A DNA stretch of 64,000 nt from positions 62,001 to 126,000 of the forward strand of contig NZ_CP027670.1 in NCBI RefSeq assembly GCF_003008595.1. The letters run 5' to 3'. Positions 54,565-62,721 of the stretch are shown here, piece by piece (position 1 is the stretch's first letter; every line of letters begins with the position of its first letter). The notes under the pieces were generated by a model. That model saw nothing but the letters and a program-made list of their open reading frames with translations, was not told the DNA's origin and did not search any database. Source of the stretch: Simplicispira suum. Lineage in GTDB: Bacteria; Pseudomonadota; Gammaproteobacteria; Burkholderiales; Burkholderiaceae_C. The position numbers and the translations under genes are program-made.

Positions 54565-55692
54565 ATGAATCAAGTTCTCAAAACCATCCGTACCGCAGCA
54601 CCTGCGCGGCGCGATCCGCAGGAGCTCAACTTCCCAGCAATGCTGGAACGCAGCAAAGCGGAAATTGCTCGGGCGCTCCCCAAGCACATTGACCCGGATC
54701 GCATGTTGCGCATCGCCTTGACGGCGTTTCGTACCACGCCAGCACTGGCCAAGTGCAAGCCCGTTTCGGTTCTGGCGTCGATCATCCAGGCGTCCCAGTT
54801 GGGCCTGGAAGTAGGCCAGAACGGCGAGGCCCACCTGGTCCCGTTCAAAGAAGAATGCCAGATGATCCCTGGCTATCAAGGCCTGATGAAACTCGCTCGC
54901 AACAGCGGGTTCGTCAAGGACATCTATGCACACGAGGTCCGCGAAAACGACCACTTCGTGATGCGGTTGGGCCTGGAACGCCACCTGGACCACCACCCCA
55001 TGCCTGGGCGCGGCGGCTTTCCTGCATCGGAAGCGATGCGGGGCGAAGTCGTGGGCTTCTACGCCGTGGGTGTTCTGAAGGACGGAACGCCGACCTTCGT
55101 CGCAATGTCAGTCGAAGACGTTTATCAAATCCGCGACAACAGCAAGGGCTACCAAGCCGCCAAACGGTATGGCAAGGCTTCGACGTGGGACACCGACTTC
55201 ATCCCCATGGGCAAGAAGACCGTGATCCGAGCGCTTTGCAAGATGATGCCCAAGTCCGCCGAGCTGAGCGCTGCCATGGCGCTCAACGATGTGGCCGATC
55301 GCGGCCAATCCCAGAACATCAGCCTCAAAGAGGCTGCAGATGGGAGCTACGAGGCGCCCACTGTGGTGGACGAGGAGACCGGGGAAATCATCGGCAATGA
55401 GGCCGAACAGTCGGCTCCCGGTGCGTACGCACAACCCCAGCAAGCGCAGCCGCCCAAAGAACCGCAACCTCCGGTGCAAGCGCAAAAAAATGCGCCCAAA
55501 CCCCGTGAAGACGTGCTGACCAAAGTCATCGGTTCGATGACGGCGGCTTGCACCGAAGATGACCTCAACGAGGCCTATATCCGCGCAGAAACCCAGGTCT
55601 CCGGGGTGGACCGCGAGATCCTCGACAAGGAATATGAAAAGCGCCTCGAAGAAATTCGTAAAGGCGATGGACAAGTGGGCTCCTTGCTCTGA
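54565..55692 (+). CDS. recT: RecT-family single-strand annealing protein
   Basis: 375 residues from ATG 54565 behind AAGGAG. The RecT core is intact: PDRMLRIALTAFRTTPALAKC, SVLASIIQASQLGLEVGQNGEAHLVPF, CQMIPGYQGLMKLARNSG and YDQ-like SVEDVYQIRDNSKGY. The C-terminus is Pro/Gln-rich and longer than in phage RecT (about 270). It anneals complementary single strands generated by the RecE-like nuclease. Confidence 0.95.
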   Translation: MNQVLKTIRTAAPARRDPQELNFPAMLERSKAEIARALPKHIDPDRMLRIALTAFRTTPALAKCKPVSVLASIIQASQLGLEVGQNGEAHLVPFKEECQMIPGYQGLMKLARNSGFVKDIYAHEVRENDHFVMRLGLERHLDHHPMPGRGGFPASEAMRGEVVGFYAVGVLKDGTPTFVAMSVEDVYQIRDNSKGYQAAKRYGKASTWDTDFIPMGKKTVIRALCKMMPKSAELSAAMALNDVADRGQSQNISLKEAADGSYEAPTVVDEETGEIIGNEAEQSAPGAYAQPQQAQPPKEPQPPVQAQKNAPKPREDVLTKVIGSMTAACTEDDLNEAYIRAETQVSGVDREILDKEYEKRLEEIRKGDGQVGSLL

Positions 55693-55699
55693 CATGTCC

Positions 55700-55918
55700 T
55701 TTCCATGAAACATCCCCCGGCGCAAGCCTGGGGGTGTTTTTCAGCAGGCATTGCATGCAGTGTCTGCCGAAAAACAGGTTTTCTCTCCAGTGCGTAATGC
55801 ACCAGGACTTGAAAGGGTAGTCTGGCCCGTCTCTTCAGAGCGAATCAGCAATTCACTTGTCCAACCCACGGGGGCCCATCCCTCGCGGGATGACGCCCTC
55901 TCATTTCGAGAGGTCACA
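55700..55918 (+). promoter_or_regulatory. Structured intergenic block C3 with SD-sequestering hairpin
   Basis: Terminator AAACATCCCCC/GGGGGTGTTT with T tail (55708-55740); hp0 GTTTTTC/GAAAAAC with inner GCAG/CTGC (55736-55775); hp1 GTGC-GTAAT-GCAC (55790-55802); hp2 GGG-tagtctgg-CCC (55815-55828), a diverged ops-like element; leader hairpin (55863-55889); and hp5 TGA..CCTCTC/GAGAGG..TCA (55891-55916), which buries the ribosome site GAGAGG. Confidence 0.72.
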
Positions 55919-56581
55919 ATGTTTTTCAGAAAAAAGGTCGATTGCCGCTCTAAAGAGGCAATGACCACGTTTTTGCTCACCCACAACCGCTACCAGGTGG
56001 ACAACCGGGCGATTGGTTCTGGCACCTCGTATGCCAACAAAATCAAGCTGCACAACCTCGGTCTGCGAGGCTCTCAGCTTGAAAAGGCCTTTGACATTTA
56101 CGCGGCGGATGACGATTTCTGGCCCCAAATCTCGGGCCCGATCCGAGCCTTCGAACATGAAACCGATGCCGCCTACTCAGTGGCCCGCATGGGTCGCAGT
56201 GGGGGTTATCTGGTGCTTGCCAGGGCTCAATACGAGTACCCCGGCTACAAGAGCACCTGTTCGAAGTGCGGAAAGCTCAACTTCCAGGAAGCGGGGCCAG
56301 AGGCCAAATGCGGGGTCTGCCATAGCCCTCGCGTGAACCTCAAAAAACCGCTGCGCTGGATCCGTACCACCGGGTCGAGCATCGATCACGCAATGGCGGC
56401 CGAGGACTTCATGGACCTATCCATGGAGGACTTGAAGCTCAAGGTGGATCTCGTGCTCCGGTTCGACGAAGTATGCGACTCTGTTCGTGAGAGGTTTCTT
56501 TGCCTACTCGACAACTACATGGTCGTCGAAAAAACCATCATGGTGCCAACCAAGGTTCGACACCTTGAACCAGTTCTCTAA
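55919..56581 (+). CDS. Zinc-ribbon protein of unknown function
   Basis: 220 residues from ATG 55919 (MFFRKKVDCRSKEAMTTFLL). A zinc-ribbon pattern CSKCGKLNFQEAGPEAKCGVCH lies near residues 117-140. The rest is helical and unrecognised. Located between recT and ssb, it may belong to the recombination module. Confidence 0.65.
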   Translation: MFFRKKVDCRSKEAMTTFLLTHNRYQVDNRAIGSGTSYANKIKLHNLGLRGSQLEKAFDIYAADDDFWPQISGPIRAFEHETDAAYSVARMGRSGGYLVLARAQYEYPGYKSTCSKCGKLNFQEAGPEAKCGVCHSPRVNLKKPLRWIRTTGSSIDHAMAAEDFMDLSMEDLKLKVDLVLRFDEVCDSVRERFLCLLDNYMVVEKTIMVPTKVRHLEPVL

Positions 56582-56592
56582 CGCGGGCTGTC

Positions 56593-56673
56593 ATGAAACT
56601 TGTGTGCTGCGGCTGCGCCGCTTCCTACAAGGGCTGCTTCATCCACCACCACATGGATGGGCGCATTTCTTAG
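56593..56673 (+). CDS. Cys/His-rich 26-residue miniprotein (tentative)
   Basis: ATG 56593 opens a frame reading MKLVCCGCAASYKGCFIHHH and six residues more. The spacing of five Cys and three His looks like a zinc or metal knuckle. The ribosome site is weak and other frames are open here, so this is uncertain. Bases 56674-56800 show nothing else convincing except the hairpin GATGCC/GGCATC (56761-56776) before ssb. Confidence 0.3.
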   Translation: MKLVCCGCAASYKGCFIHHHMDGRIS

Positions 56674-56800
56674 CAGTCTCCCTCGCTGGAGGCACACCAG
56701 GCCCGATCGTGGCGCGCTGCCCAACTGGCAATCACGCGCATGTGAAGTCCGTTCGCAAACCCCGATGCCAGTAGGCATCGATTTCAATCAGGAGTAAATC

Positions 56801-57232
56801 ATGTTTTCAGTTTCCAAAACCATTTTGATCGGCCGTATGGGGCGCGACCCGGAGGTGCGCGTGTTCCCTTCGGGGGATCGTGTCGCTACCTTCTCGGTAG
56901 CCACCTCGGAGCGCTGGAAAGACAAGCAATCGGGCGAGTGGAAAGAGCTCACCGAATGGCACCGCGTCGTTGTGCGCGGGCCGTCTGCAGATTACGCCGA
57001 GCGCAACCTCCGAAAGGGGGACTCCGTGTACATCGAGGGCGTCATTCGCACGCGGAAATGGCAGGATCAAGGCGGTAACGATAAATCGTCCACCGAGATT
57101 CACGCCAACGAGGTCAAGACGCACGCCAAGGCCAAGGCCAAGGATGCCTCTACCCCGGAAATCCAAGGCGGGAGTGAGGCCCCTGAGGGCAGCCATGGCT
57201 CGTTCGAAGGCGCAGACAATTTCCAATGGTGA
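56801..57232 (+). CDS. ssb: Single-stranded DNA-binding protein SSB
   Basis: 143 residues from ATG 56801 behind AGGAG. The OB-fold blocks KTILIGRMGRDPEVRVFPSGDRVATFSVATSERW, EWHRVVVRGPSADYAERNLRKGDSVYIEGVIRTRKW are canonical. The C-terminus ends ADNFQW rather than the usual acidic DDDIPF tip, so interactions with host SSB partners may differ. It protects transferred single strands and works with RecT. Confidence 0.95.
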   Translation: MFSVSKTILIGRMGRDPEVRVFPSGDRVATFSVATSERWKDKQSGEWKELTEWHRVVVRGPSADYAERNLRKGDSVYIEGVIRTRKWQDQGGNDKSSTEIHANEVKTHAKAKAKDASTPEIQGGSEAPEGSHGSFEGADNFQW

Positions 57233-57242
57233 TCTGAAGCCA

Positions 57243-57377
57243 TCAATCAAACCCTGCTGGGGCCACCCCAGCGGGGTGGTCCTTTGCAGTTCTCTCATCG
57301 CCCTTCTCGGGGCACTCCAAAGTGCCTCACGGGCGTTTTGGTGTGCCCCGCGTCGGGCGTAACCAAAGGAGGCAGCA
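57243..57377 (+). promoter_or_regulatory. Primase leader: nested hairpin, GGCACT hairpin and SD-flanking stem
   Basis: AACCC..GGGG/CCCC..GGGT (57246-57275) is the module leader hairpin, here about 100 bases before the start instead of about 40. GGCACT/AGTGCC follows. TTTGGT..GCCC/GGGC..ACCAAA then ends directly on the GGAGG ribosome site. Confidence 0.6.
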
Positions 57378-58523
57378 ATGCAGCAAAGGACGAAGGAGGA
57401 GCGCGAGCAATACTGGAAAGAGTATTGGAAGAACGCTCGCACCATGGCCGATGGGCGCTGGGGCTCGGTCTTCATGACCCTGGCAAAACCCTTGCAGTCG
57501 GCAGTCGAATCCAAAGGCAAACGCCATTGCGCCTGTCCGGTGCATGGCGGCACAGATGGATTCAGGTTTTTCAAGGACTTCGAAACCACGGGCGCAGGGG
57601 TCTGCAACACCTGTGGCACGTTTTCAGATGGCTTCGCTATCCTGCAGTGGGTCAACGGTTGGACCGCCAGAGAAGCCGTTGAAGAGGTCGTCGAGCACTT
57701 GACCGGCAAGCGACACGGAGGGAGCACGACACCTATCAGGCGAGAGATTCCCAAGATCGCCCCGAAGCCTGAAAAGGACAACACGGCGGTTCGGGCATCA
57801 CTGAACAAGACCTGGCAGAGAGCTCTACCCGCAAACGCGAAACAGGCCGAGCCTCTTCGCATGTACCTGGCGCGGCGTGGTCTGGCTAAACCCAGAACCA
57901 CGGCACTGAAACTGCACCCTTCCCTAGCCTACAGCGACGGGGAGAAGGTGACTGGTTTTCATCCGGCAATGGTGGCTGTTGTGCAGGCACCGGACGGCTC
58001 GCCAGTAACGATTCACAGGACCTACCTGGACGAAGACGGCAACAAGGCCAGCGTCGATGAAGCGAAAAAACTGATGGCATATCCAGAAGGGCTCAGGCTC
58101 TCTGGAGGAGCCATCCGTCTTGCTCCGGCAGGGCGTGTTCTCGGTGTCGCCGAAGGCATCGAGACCGCCCTGGCAGCAATGCAAGGGATGGGTATTCCCG
58201 TCTGGGCAACGGTCAACGCCACGATGTTGCAGCAATTCACCCCTCCCGATAACACAGAGTTGGTCTTGGTCTTCTGCGACAAGGATCGACCTTCAAAAAA
58301 CCACCCACGTGGGCATGGCCAGGAAGCAGCAATGCGACTGGTCGAGCGAGTGTGGGCACAAGGGAAGAAGGCGATGGCGATCACACCGAAGGGAGAGATC
58401 CCTGAAGGCGCCAAATCGCTGGACTGGCTCGACATCCTCAACCGGGATGGCGTAAAGGGTTTCCCCAGCTATGAGGCGGTGCGTCGCGCTATGGTGGGTT
58501 ATGAGTTGCGCAAGGCAGCGTGA
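57378..58523 (+). CDS. Toprim-domain primase
   Basis: 381 residues from ATG 57378 with AAAGGAGG five bases upstream. The N-terminal zinc finger is CPVHGGTDGFRFF ... GVCNTCG. A helical linker leads to a Toprim domain with VLGVAEGIETALAA (catalytic Glu) and ELVLVFCDKD (Asp-x-Asp). This is the architecture of mobile-element DnaG/P4-alpha-type primases, which prime the complementary strand after transfer. No helicase domain is fused. Confidence 0.88.
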   Translation: MQQRTKEEREQYWKEYWKNARTMADGRWGSVFMTLAKPLQSAVESKGKRHCACPVHGGTDGFRFFKDFETTGAGVCNTCGTFSDGFAILQWVNGWTAREAVEEVVEHLTGKRHGGSTTPIRREIPKIAPKPEKDNTAVRASLNKTWQRALPANAKQAEPLRMYLARRGLAKPRTTALKLHPSLAYSDGEKVTGFHPAMVAVVQAPDGSPVTIHRTYLDEDGNKASVDEAKKLMAYPEGLRLSGGAIRLAPAGRVLGVAEGIETALAAMQGMGIPVWATVNATMLQQFTPPDNTELVLVFCDKDRPSKNHPRGHGQEAAMRLVERVWAQGKKAMAITPKGEIPEGAKSLDWLDILNRDGVKGFPSYEAVRRAMVGYELRKAA

Positions 58524-58534
58524 GGAGGCGGATC

Positions 58535-58834
58535 ATGTACGGGCGAATCAACCTGAATACGATCGATACGCAGCCTGGCGCTGGCAACGCGTTTTCCCCC
58601 CCTGCGGGGTTCAACGGGAACTACAGGCAATTCATAAACCAGCGGGTCAAAGCCGACCCCGGAGTGCGTCAGCACATTGCAATCGTGGCACTGAAGTTCC
58701 GCAGAGAACAAACGCCACCGGCGTTCCATGGTCAGTACGCGAATGAGGCCCAAGCATTTGCCAGGGCCGTTCTCCGAAAGCTCATAGCGGCAAGCGCTGC
58801 TCTACGCGAAAAGCAGGATGACGACGAATCCTGA
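58535..58834 (+). CDS. Small protein of unknown function
   Basis: 99 residues from ATG 58535 behind GAGG, 11 bases after the primase stop. It starts MYGRINLNTIDTQPGAGNAF and has a helical, acidic C-terminus (LIAASAALREKQDDDES). It is probably cotranscribed with the primase. Confidence 0.55.
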   Translation: MYGRINLNTIDTQPGAGNAFSPPAGFNGNYRQFINQRVKADPGVRQHIAIVALKFRREQTPPAFHGQYANEAQAFARAVLRKLIAASAALREKQDDDES

Positions 58835-59079
58835 TTCAAACGAACCTTCTGCGCCTTTGGCGCAGAGGGTTTCCTACAGCACGTGCAAAAGCGCGTGCTG
58901 CACGAAACCCCCAAAGACTTCTGCCTGTGTGCGTAATGCACCAGACCTGAAGCGGTAGCTTGGCCGCACTCTTTCGAGTGAAACAGCATCAAAACCGGCA
59001 CGTCTCAGATGTGCCATTTCAACCCTCTGGGGCATCATCCCCAACAGGGGTTGGTGCTTCGGTTTTTTTGGAGTACCTC
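58835..59079 (+). promoter_or_regulatory. Structured intergenic block C4 with ops-like element and SD hairpin
   Basis: Hairpin AACC..CTGCGCC/GGCGCAG..GGTT; hp0 GGGTTTC/GAAACCC with inner CAGCACG/CGTGCTG (58867-58910); hp1 GTGC-GTAAT-GCAC (58929-58941); ops-like GCGGTAGCTTG (58952-58962) in GCGG/CCGC; hp3 CACTC/GAGTG; an extra GGCAC/GTGCC hairpin; leader AACCC..GGGG/CCCC..GGGG (59019-59050); hp5 GGTGCTTC/GGAGTACC enclosing the ribosome site. Confidence 0.75.
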
Positions 59080-59511
59080 ATGACCCCTGAACAAATCGTT
59101 TTGATCCTTGCGCTCTTTGGCTCCGCCAAGGCGGCGCTCGATGTGGTGGTAAGTGTCGTGAAAACCATCTTCAAGCCCACTACAGGGCAAACCCCTCAGT
59201 CATCGGACCCAACCGCGATAGCGCGCATGGTCTCCTTGCTGGAATCGATGACGCTGGCCAACGAGAAGTTGGCTGAGCGCGTAGCCTCGCTGGAGGCTGC
59301 GGTTGTGGTGAAAAGAGCCAGTCGCAAGCCAGCGAAGCCGGCCGAGCGTACTGCCTCATTGGAAGCTGAAGCTGCAGTGAAACGAGTCAATCGAAAGCAA
59401 GTAACGAGCCCCGAGCAGGCCCACAATGAACCACCCATCGAAGGCATTCTCGGTATGGAACTTCCCCCAACGGAAGACCGCCAAGAAGGGGCCTTCGAGG
59501 TCGTGCGCTAA
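59080..59511 (+). CDS. Membrane-anchored coiled-coil protein of unknown function
   Basis: 143 residues from ATG 59080 behind GGAG. An N-terminal hydrophobic helix (EQIVLILALFGSAKAALDVVVSVV) is followed by two similar Leu/Glu/Ala segments (LAERVASLEAAVVVKRASRK and AERTASLEAEAAVKRVNRK), an internal duplication likely forming a coiled coil. No family is recognised. Confidence 0.6.
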   Translation: MTPEQIVLILALFGSAKAALDVVVSVVKTIFKPTTGQTPQSSDPTAIARMVSLLESMTLANEKLAERVASLEAAVVVKRASRKPAKPAERTASLEAEAAVKRVNRKQVTSPEQAHNEPPIEGILGMELPPTEDRQEGAFEVVR

Positions 59512-59520
59512 GGAATTGCC

Positions 59521-59658
59521 ATGCAACCCCTACAGATCATGATCAACAAGGGCGATGGGCTGAACTATGTCCAGCTCTCTCGACGGCCCCCTGTCGCTGT
59601 GCTTGGCTCGTCCACGTGGCGGATCGTCATGCAGCGGCTGCGGAAGTTGCTCGGCTAA
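59521..59658 (+). CDS. 45-residue protein of unknown function
   Basis: ATG 59521 follows AAGGA by 7 bases and is 9 bases after the previous stop, so it is probably cotranscribed. It starts MQPLQIMINKGDGLNYVQLS and ends with a basic amphipathic helix (WRIVMQRLRKLLG). No family is recognised. Confidence 0.5.
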   Translation: MQPLQIMINKGDGLNYVQLSRRPPVAVLGSSTWRIVMQRLRKLLG

Positions 59659-59782
59659 GAGAGTCACCGCAGCTCAACCCCTATGGGCACGCACTTCCAC
59701 CAAGCAGAACGCCCATGCCCCCCCCGAGTTGGCCACCATTCATCGAGAACGGGCGCTTCAACTCACTTTTCCATTTCATTAT

Positions 59783-59844
59783 TCAACCCGCGGGGGAATT
59801 GGCCCTCGTGGGCATGTTCCTCTGCAATTCCTTTGGAGAGAAAC
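59783..59844 (+). promoter_or_regulatory. Leader hairpins of the gene at 59845
   Basis: AACCC..GGGG/CCC..GGG is the nested module hairpin. CATGTT..CTCT pairs with AGAG..AACATG; the latter contains both the ribosome site and the start codon. Confidence 0.65.
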
Positions 59845-60297
59845 ATGCAAAGAACCGTCACCATCGTCACCAAGACGTTTGTGCCTTATATGAGCGGCGA
59901 ATCACCCGAATGGGTGAAGTACGAGCTCAATGACCTGATACTGAACCGAATCATCGCGGAACAGAACCACGTGCGGGAAACGAACCTGAATGCTGTGGAG
60001 CTGGGCCTTGGGATTCAAAGCACCTGGCCAGATGGGTGGTCGGACGTTGTGTACGAAGCGGTACGCATCGACGCCAATGGCTTCGCGGTTTGCGCTGTCG
60101 TGGACGGAGGGGCTCTGTACGTAGAGAGCCTGTCCCTGCCAGTTGAAGCCATCAACCAGTTGCTTGATCAGGCCAACGGGGAGCCCACGCTTGCGCTGCC
60201 GAACAGTGTCATCTGCGACGGGGGGATCTACTTCTTTGACGAAGCTGATCCGCGCGATCTCGTGCTGGCCTATCGCGGCAGCGAAAGCGCCGAATGA
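59845..60297 (+). CDS. Protein of unknown function
   Basis: 150 residues from ATG 59845 behind GGAGAG. The sequence (MQRTVTIVTKTFVPYMSGES ... DVVYEAVRIDANGFAVCAVVDGGALYVESLSLPVEAINQLLDQA) is soluble and acidic with no motif I know. It is followed 11 bases later by a 47-residue gene. Confidence 0.6.
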   Translation: MQRTVTIVTKTFVPYMSGESPEWVKYELNDLILNRIIAEQNHVRETNLNAVELGLGIQSTWPDGWSDVVYEAVRIDANGFAVCAVVDGGALYVESLSLPVEAINQLLDQANGEPTLALPNSVICDGGIYFFDEADPRDLVLAYRGSESAE

Positions 60298-60308
60298 AAG
60301 GAGTGAAC

Positions 60309-60452
60309 GTGCTGCGAAATCGGCATGAAATGGGTTTGCACGCACTCGCTTGTGATGAGCAGGCCAGCGCGCACTACGCGGCTGACACCAACGGCTTGAT
60401 TGGCTGGCTGTGGCGCATCCGATGCTACGGAAAGGGATTCATGGGCATGTGA
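60309..60452 (+). CDS. 47-residue protein of unknown function
   Basis: GTG 60309 follows AAAGGAG by 5 bases; GTG 60303 is in the same frame. It reads MLRNRHEMGLHALACDEQAS and ends in a Trp/aromatic, basic stretch (GWLWRIRCYGKGFMGM). No family is recognised. Confidence 0.45.
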   Translation: MLRNRHEMGLHALACDEQASAHYAADTNGLIGWLWRIRCYGKGFMGM

Positions 60453-60480
60453 GTTGCCGGGTCCCCAGTTTGATTTTTTT

Positions 60481-60542
60481 CAACCCCAAGGGGGCCTACC
60501 CCCTCATGGGGGATGGCCCTCTTTTTCATTAGAGGAGTCATC
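60481..60542 (+). promoter_or_regulatory. Leader hairpins of the DUF4942 gene
   Basis: ACCCC..GGGGG/CCCCC..GGGG is the nested hairpin. GATG..CCTCT pairs with AGAGG..CATC and buries the AGAGGAG ribosome site. Confidence 0.68.
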
Positions 60543-62426
60543 ATGAATGGTTACCAATACTTCCCCACGGGCGAGCGCACGGCGGCTCTTATGTGGAACA
60601 TGTTCAAGCGCCCCATTGGGCACGTGTGCGATCCGAGCGCGGGCAAGGGCAACCTGATCCGCTATGCACAGGAAGGCTTCTCCGGCCTTGCCGAAGAGGA
60701 CATTCCGTGGGTTGCAGAGTTCGAAGATACTGAGTATCAGCAAGGCCGATACACGGTTCGCCTGCGAGAGCGGGCACGCCAAAAGTTCCAGCGCTTGCGC
60801 GAAGTGTCTGTTGTCGAAATCGATGCGCAGCACCACGCCAGCCTCAAGGAACTCGGCGCCAACCTGCTCGGGTACGACTTCCTGCAGGTGCAAAGCCTGG
60901 CAGCCATTGATCAGGTCATCATGAACCCGCCTTTTTCGGAAGGTGCCAAGCATGTTCTGCATGCATGGGATACGGTTTATGACGCTGAAATCGTGGCCAT
61001 CGTGAACGCGGAGACCATCAGGAATCCGTTTTCTCAGGAGCGCAAGCGCCTGGTTGGCCTGATCGAGAAGCACGGTAGCGTCGAGTTTCTACGGGACCAG
61101 TTCACTGGCGACGTGGAGCGCAAGACTGACGTGGAAATCGCACTGATCCATCTGGACAAAGAGCCGGCGAACGGTTTGGACATGGACGCCATCTTTGCCG
61201 GCATGCGCAAGGACCAAGAAGGTCCGGAGCTCAACCCCGAGCAATGTTCCGCATTGACGCTGCCCAACAACTTTGTGCAGGACACCTGCATGCGGTTTGA
61301 CATGGCGGTCAACGCAGCACGAAAGTCATGCGAGGCGCAAGCGATCTCGGCCCATCTGTCGGCGCAGCTTGGCCTGACATTGGAGGAGATGCAGGCGAAA
61401 GGTGTTGGCAGCGACTCACGCGAGAGCGTGGGCTCAATCCGAAAGTACGCCAACAAAGCCTTTCAGGAGGCCTATGCCCATCTGAAGAAGCAAGCGTGGG
61501 CGCAGATTATTCGCTCCGCGCTCTTGACCGAAAAGCTAAGCAACCAGGCACGCCGCAAGGTGGAGTCCTCGGCCGCAAGCATCTACCAGATGGAATTCAG
61601 CGCGTACAACGTTCATGGATTCCTGGCGGGGGTGATTGAGTCGATGGGCGACATTTACCGCGACATGATCTGTGATCTGTTCGATACCATCATCGAGCGC
61701 AGCACGGACAACGTGGTGTTCTACAAGAGTTGGAAGTCGAATCAGAAGCACCGCATCGGAGTGCGCATCAGGAAAACCCGCTTCATCATCCCCCGCTTCC
61801 GGTCCCACTGGGGCGACGGGCTGGACTACGAAAGCGAGCAATTCCTTGCGGACATCGACAAGGTGTTTGGCTACCTTCACGGCGAAACCAAGCACTATGA
61901 CGGTCTGGTGTCGGGCTTCAAGCGGCGCGAGAAAGGATCGTCGGAGCGCATTAAGACGCGCTACTTCGATTTCCGGTACTACTGCGGCACGGGAACGATC
62001 CATTTCTACCCTGCCTCGCAAGAGGTCGTTGAAAAGATCAACCAGTTCGTGGGCAAGCTGCGTCACTGGATCCCTGCCGACATGAACGAGGCCAACGCCG
62101 ACTTCAAGAAGCAGTATGAACAGGGCGAGTCGCTGAGCAAAGAGTACCTGGACGCATATCGCAAGAGCAACACCAGGACCTACGGGTACGACGATCCCGC
62201 ACGGGCAGTGATTCGCAGCCTGAAAGGTACTGGTAGCAACGAGTTGCCCGAGCTCGATCGCATACAGGCGGCCATTGATGGGATCCATGCAAAACATGGT
62301 CTGCGTTGTGGCCCTGCGCTTGAGCAAAGGCCGGTGCTCCAAGCGCTCCCGGCGCCTCAAAAAGTAGCTGTAAGCGCACCAACTCCACTCCCCCAGTCGG
62401 AACAGTTGGACCTGCTTGCGGCGTGA
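60543..62426 (+). CDS. DUF4942 protein with N6-adenine methyltransferase-like domain
   Basis: 627 residues from ATG 60543. The N-terminal half has an AdoMet-binding motif (CDPSAGKGNLIRYA) and the adenine-methyltransferase motif N128-P-P-F131. The C-terminal half (FYKSWKSNQKHRIGVRIRKTRFIIPRF ... RYYCGTGTIHFYP) is DUF4942. Such proteins are common on conjugative elements. DNA self-methylation to evade host restriction is a reasonable inference; no cognate nuclease is present. Confidence 0.85.
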   Translation: MNGYQYFPTGERTAALMWNMFKRPIGHVCDPSAGKGNLIRYAQEGFSGLAEEDIPWVAEFEDTEYQQGRYTVRLRERARQKFQRLREVSVVEIDAQHHASLKELGANLLGYDFLQVQSLAAIDQVIMNPPFSEGAKHVLHAWDTVYDAEIVAIVNAETIRNPFSQERKRLVGLIEKHGSVEFLRDQFTGDVERKTDVEIALIHLDKEPANGLDMDAIFAGMRKDQEGPELNPEQCSALTLPNNFVQDTCMRFDMAVNAARKSCEAQAISAHLSAQLGLTLEEMQAKGVGSDSRESVGSIRKYANKAFQEAYAHLKKQAWAQIIRSALLTEKLSNQARRKVESSAASIYQMEFSAYNVHGFLAGVIESMGDIYRDMICDLFDTIIERSTDNVVFYKSWKSNQKHRIGVRIRKTRFIIPRFRSHWGDGLDYESEQFLADIDKVFGYLHGETKHYDGLVSGFKRREKGSSERIKTRYFDFRYYCGTGTIHFYPASQEVVEKINQFVGKLRHWIPADMNEANADFKKQYEQGESLSKEYLDAYRKSNTRTYGYDDPARAVIRSLKGTGSNELPELDRIQAAIDGIHAKHGLRCGPALEQRPVLQALPAPQKVAVSAPTPLPQSEQLDLLAA

Positions 62427-62721
62427 CGAAACGAGTCAGCTCATTGCTGTGGCAAGGCGCGTCAAAGCGTTCTTGCTCCAGCGTGAGTTGTGTCGCTAAA
62501 ATGAAGGCCGCCCCCACCAGGGCGGGCTTCCCAAAGCGTCTAATTCAGGGACGTTTTGGAAAGCAGCTTTTTTGGTCGCACCGGGTAATCCGTTCGACTT
62601 CAAAGAACTCCTGGCTGGGGAGTTAAAACAACCGGCATAGCGCGCTCGCAAGAGCGATCACAAACCCGTAGGGGCCACTGCTCCAACCGGGGCCGTGGCC
62701 TTCTTTTTTGGAGTCCACGGC
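62427..62721 (+). promoter_or_regulatory. Structured intergenic block C5 with strongly covarying SD hairpin
   Basis: Hairpin GAAGgCCGCCC/GGGCGGgCTTC (62503-62530); hp0 62527-62563 sharing an arm with it; hp1 CGG-GTAAT-CCG (62582-62592); hp2 ACTCC/GGAGT (62607-62623); hp3 GCGCTC/GAGCG; a looser leader hairpin (62664-62691); and CCGTGG/CCACGG (62692-62720) closing around GGAG. Bases 62427-62500 show no gene. Confidence 0.72.

Noticed and set aside
56487..56774. Overlapping frames between the zinc-ribbon gene and ssb
   Set aside because: They lie partly inside the zinc-ribbon gene, lack ribosome sites and have shadow-like composition; only the Cys/His-rich miniprotein is kept, at low confidence.
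52893..62721. Integron attC-like sites between cassette-like small genes
   Set aside because: The blocks lack GTTRRRY core sites and paired R/L boxes, and several genes without blocks are cotranscribed; no integron integrase is seen.
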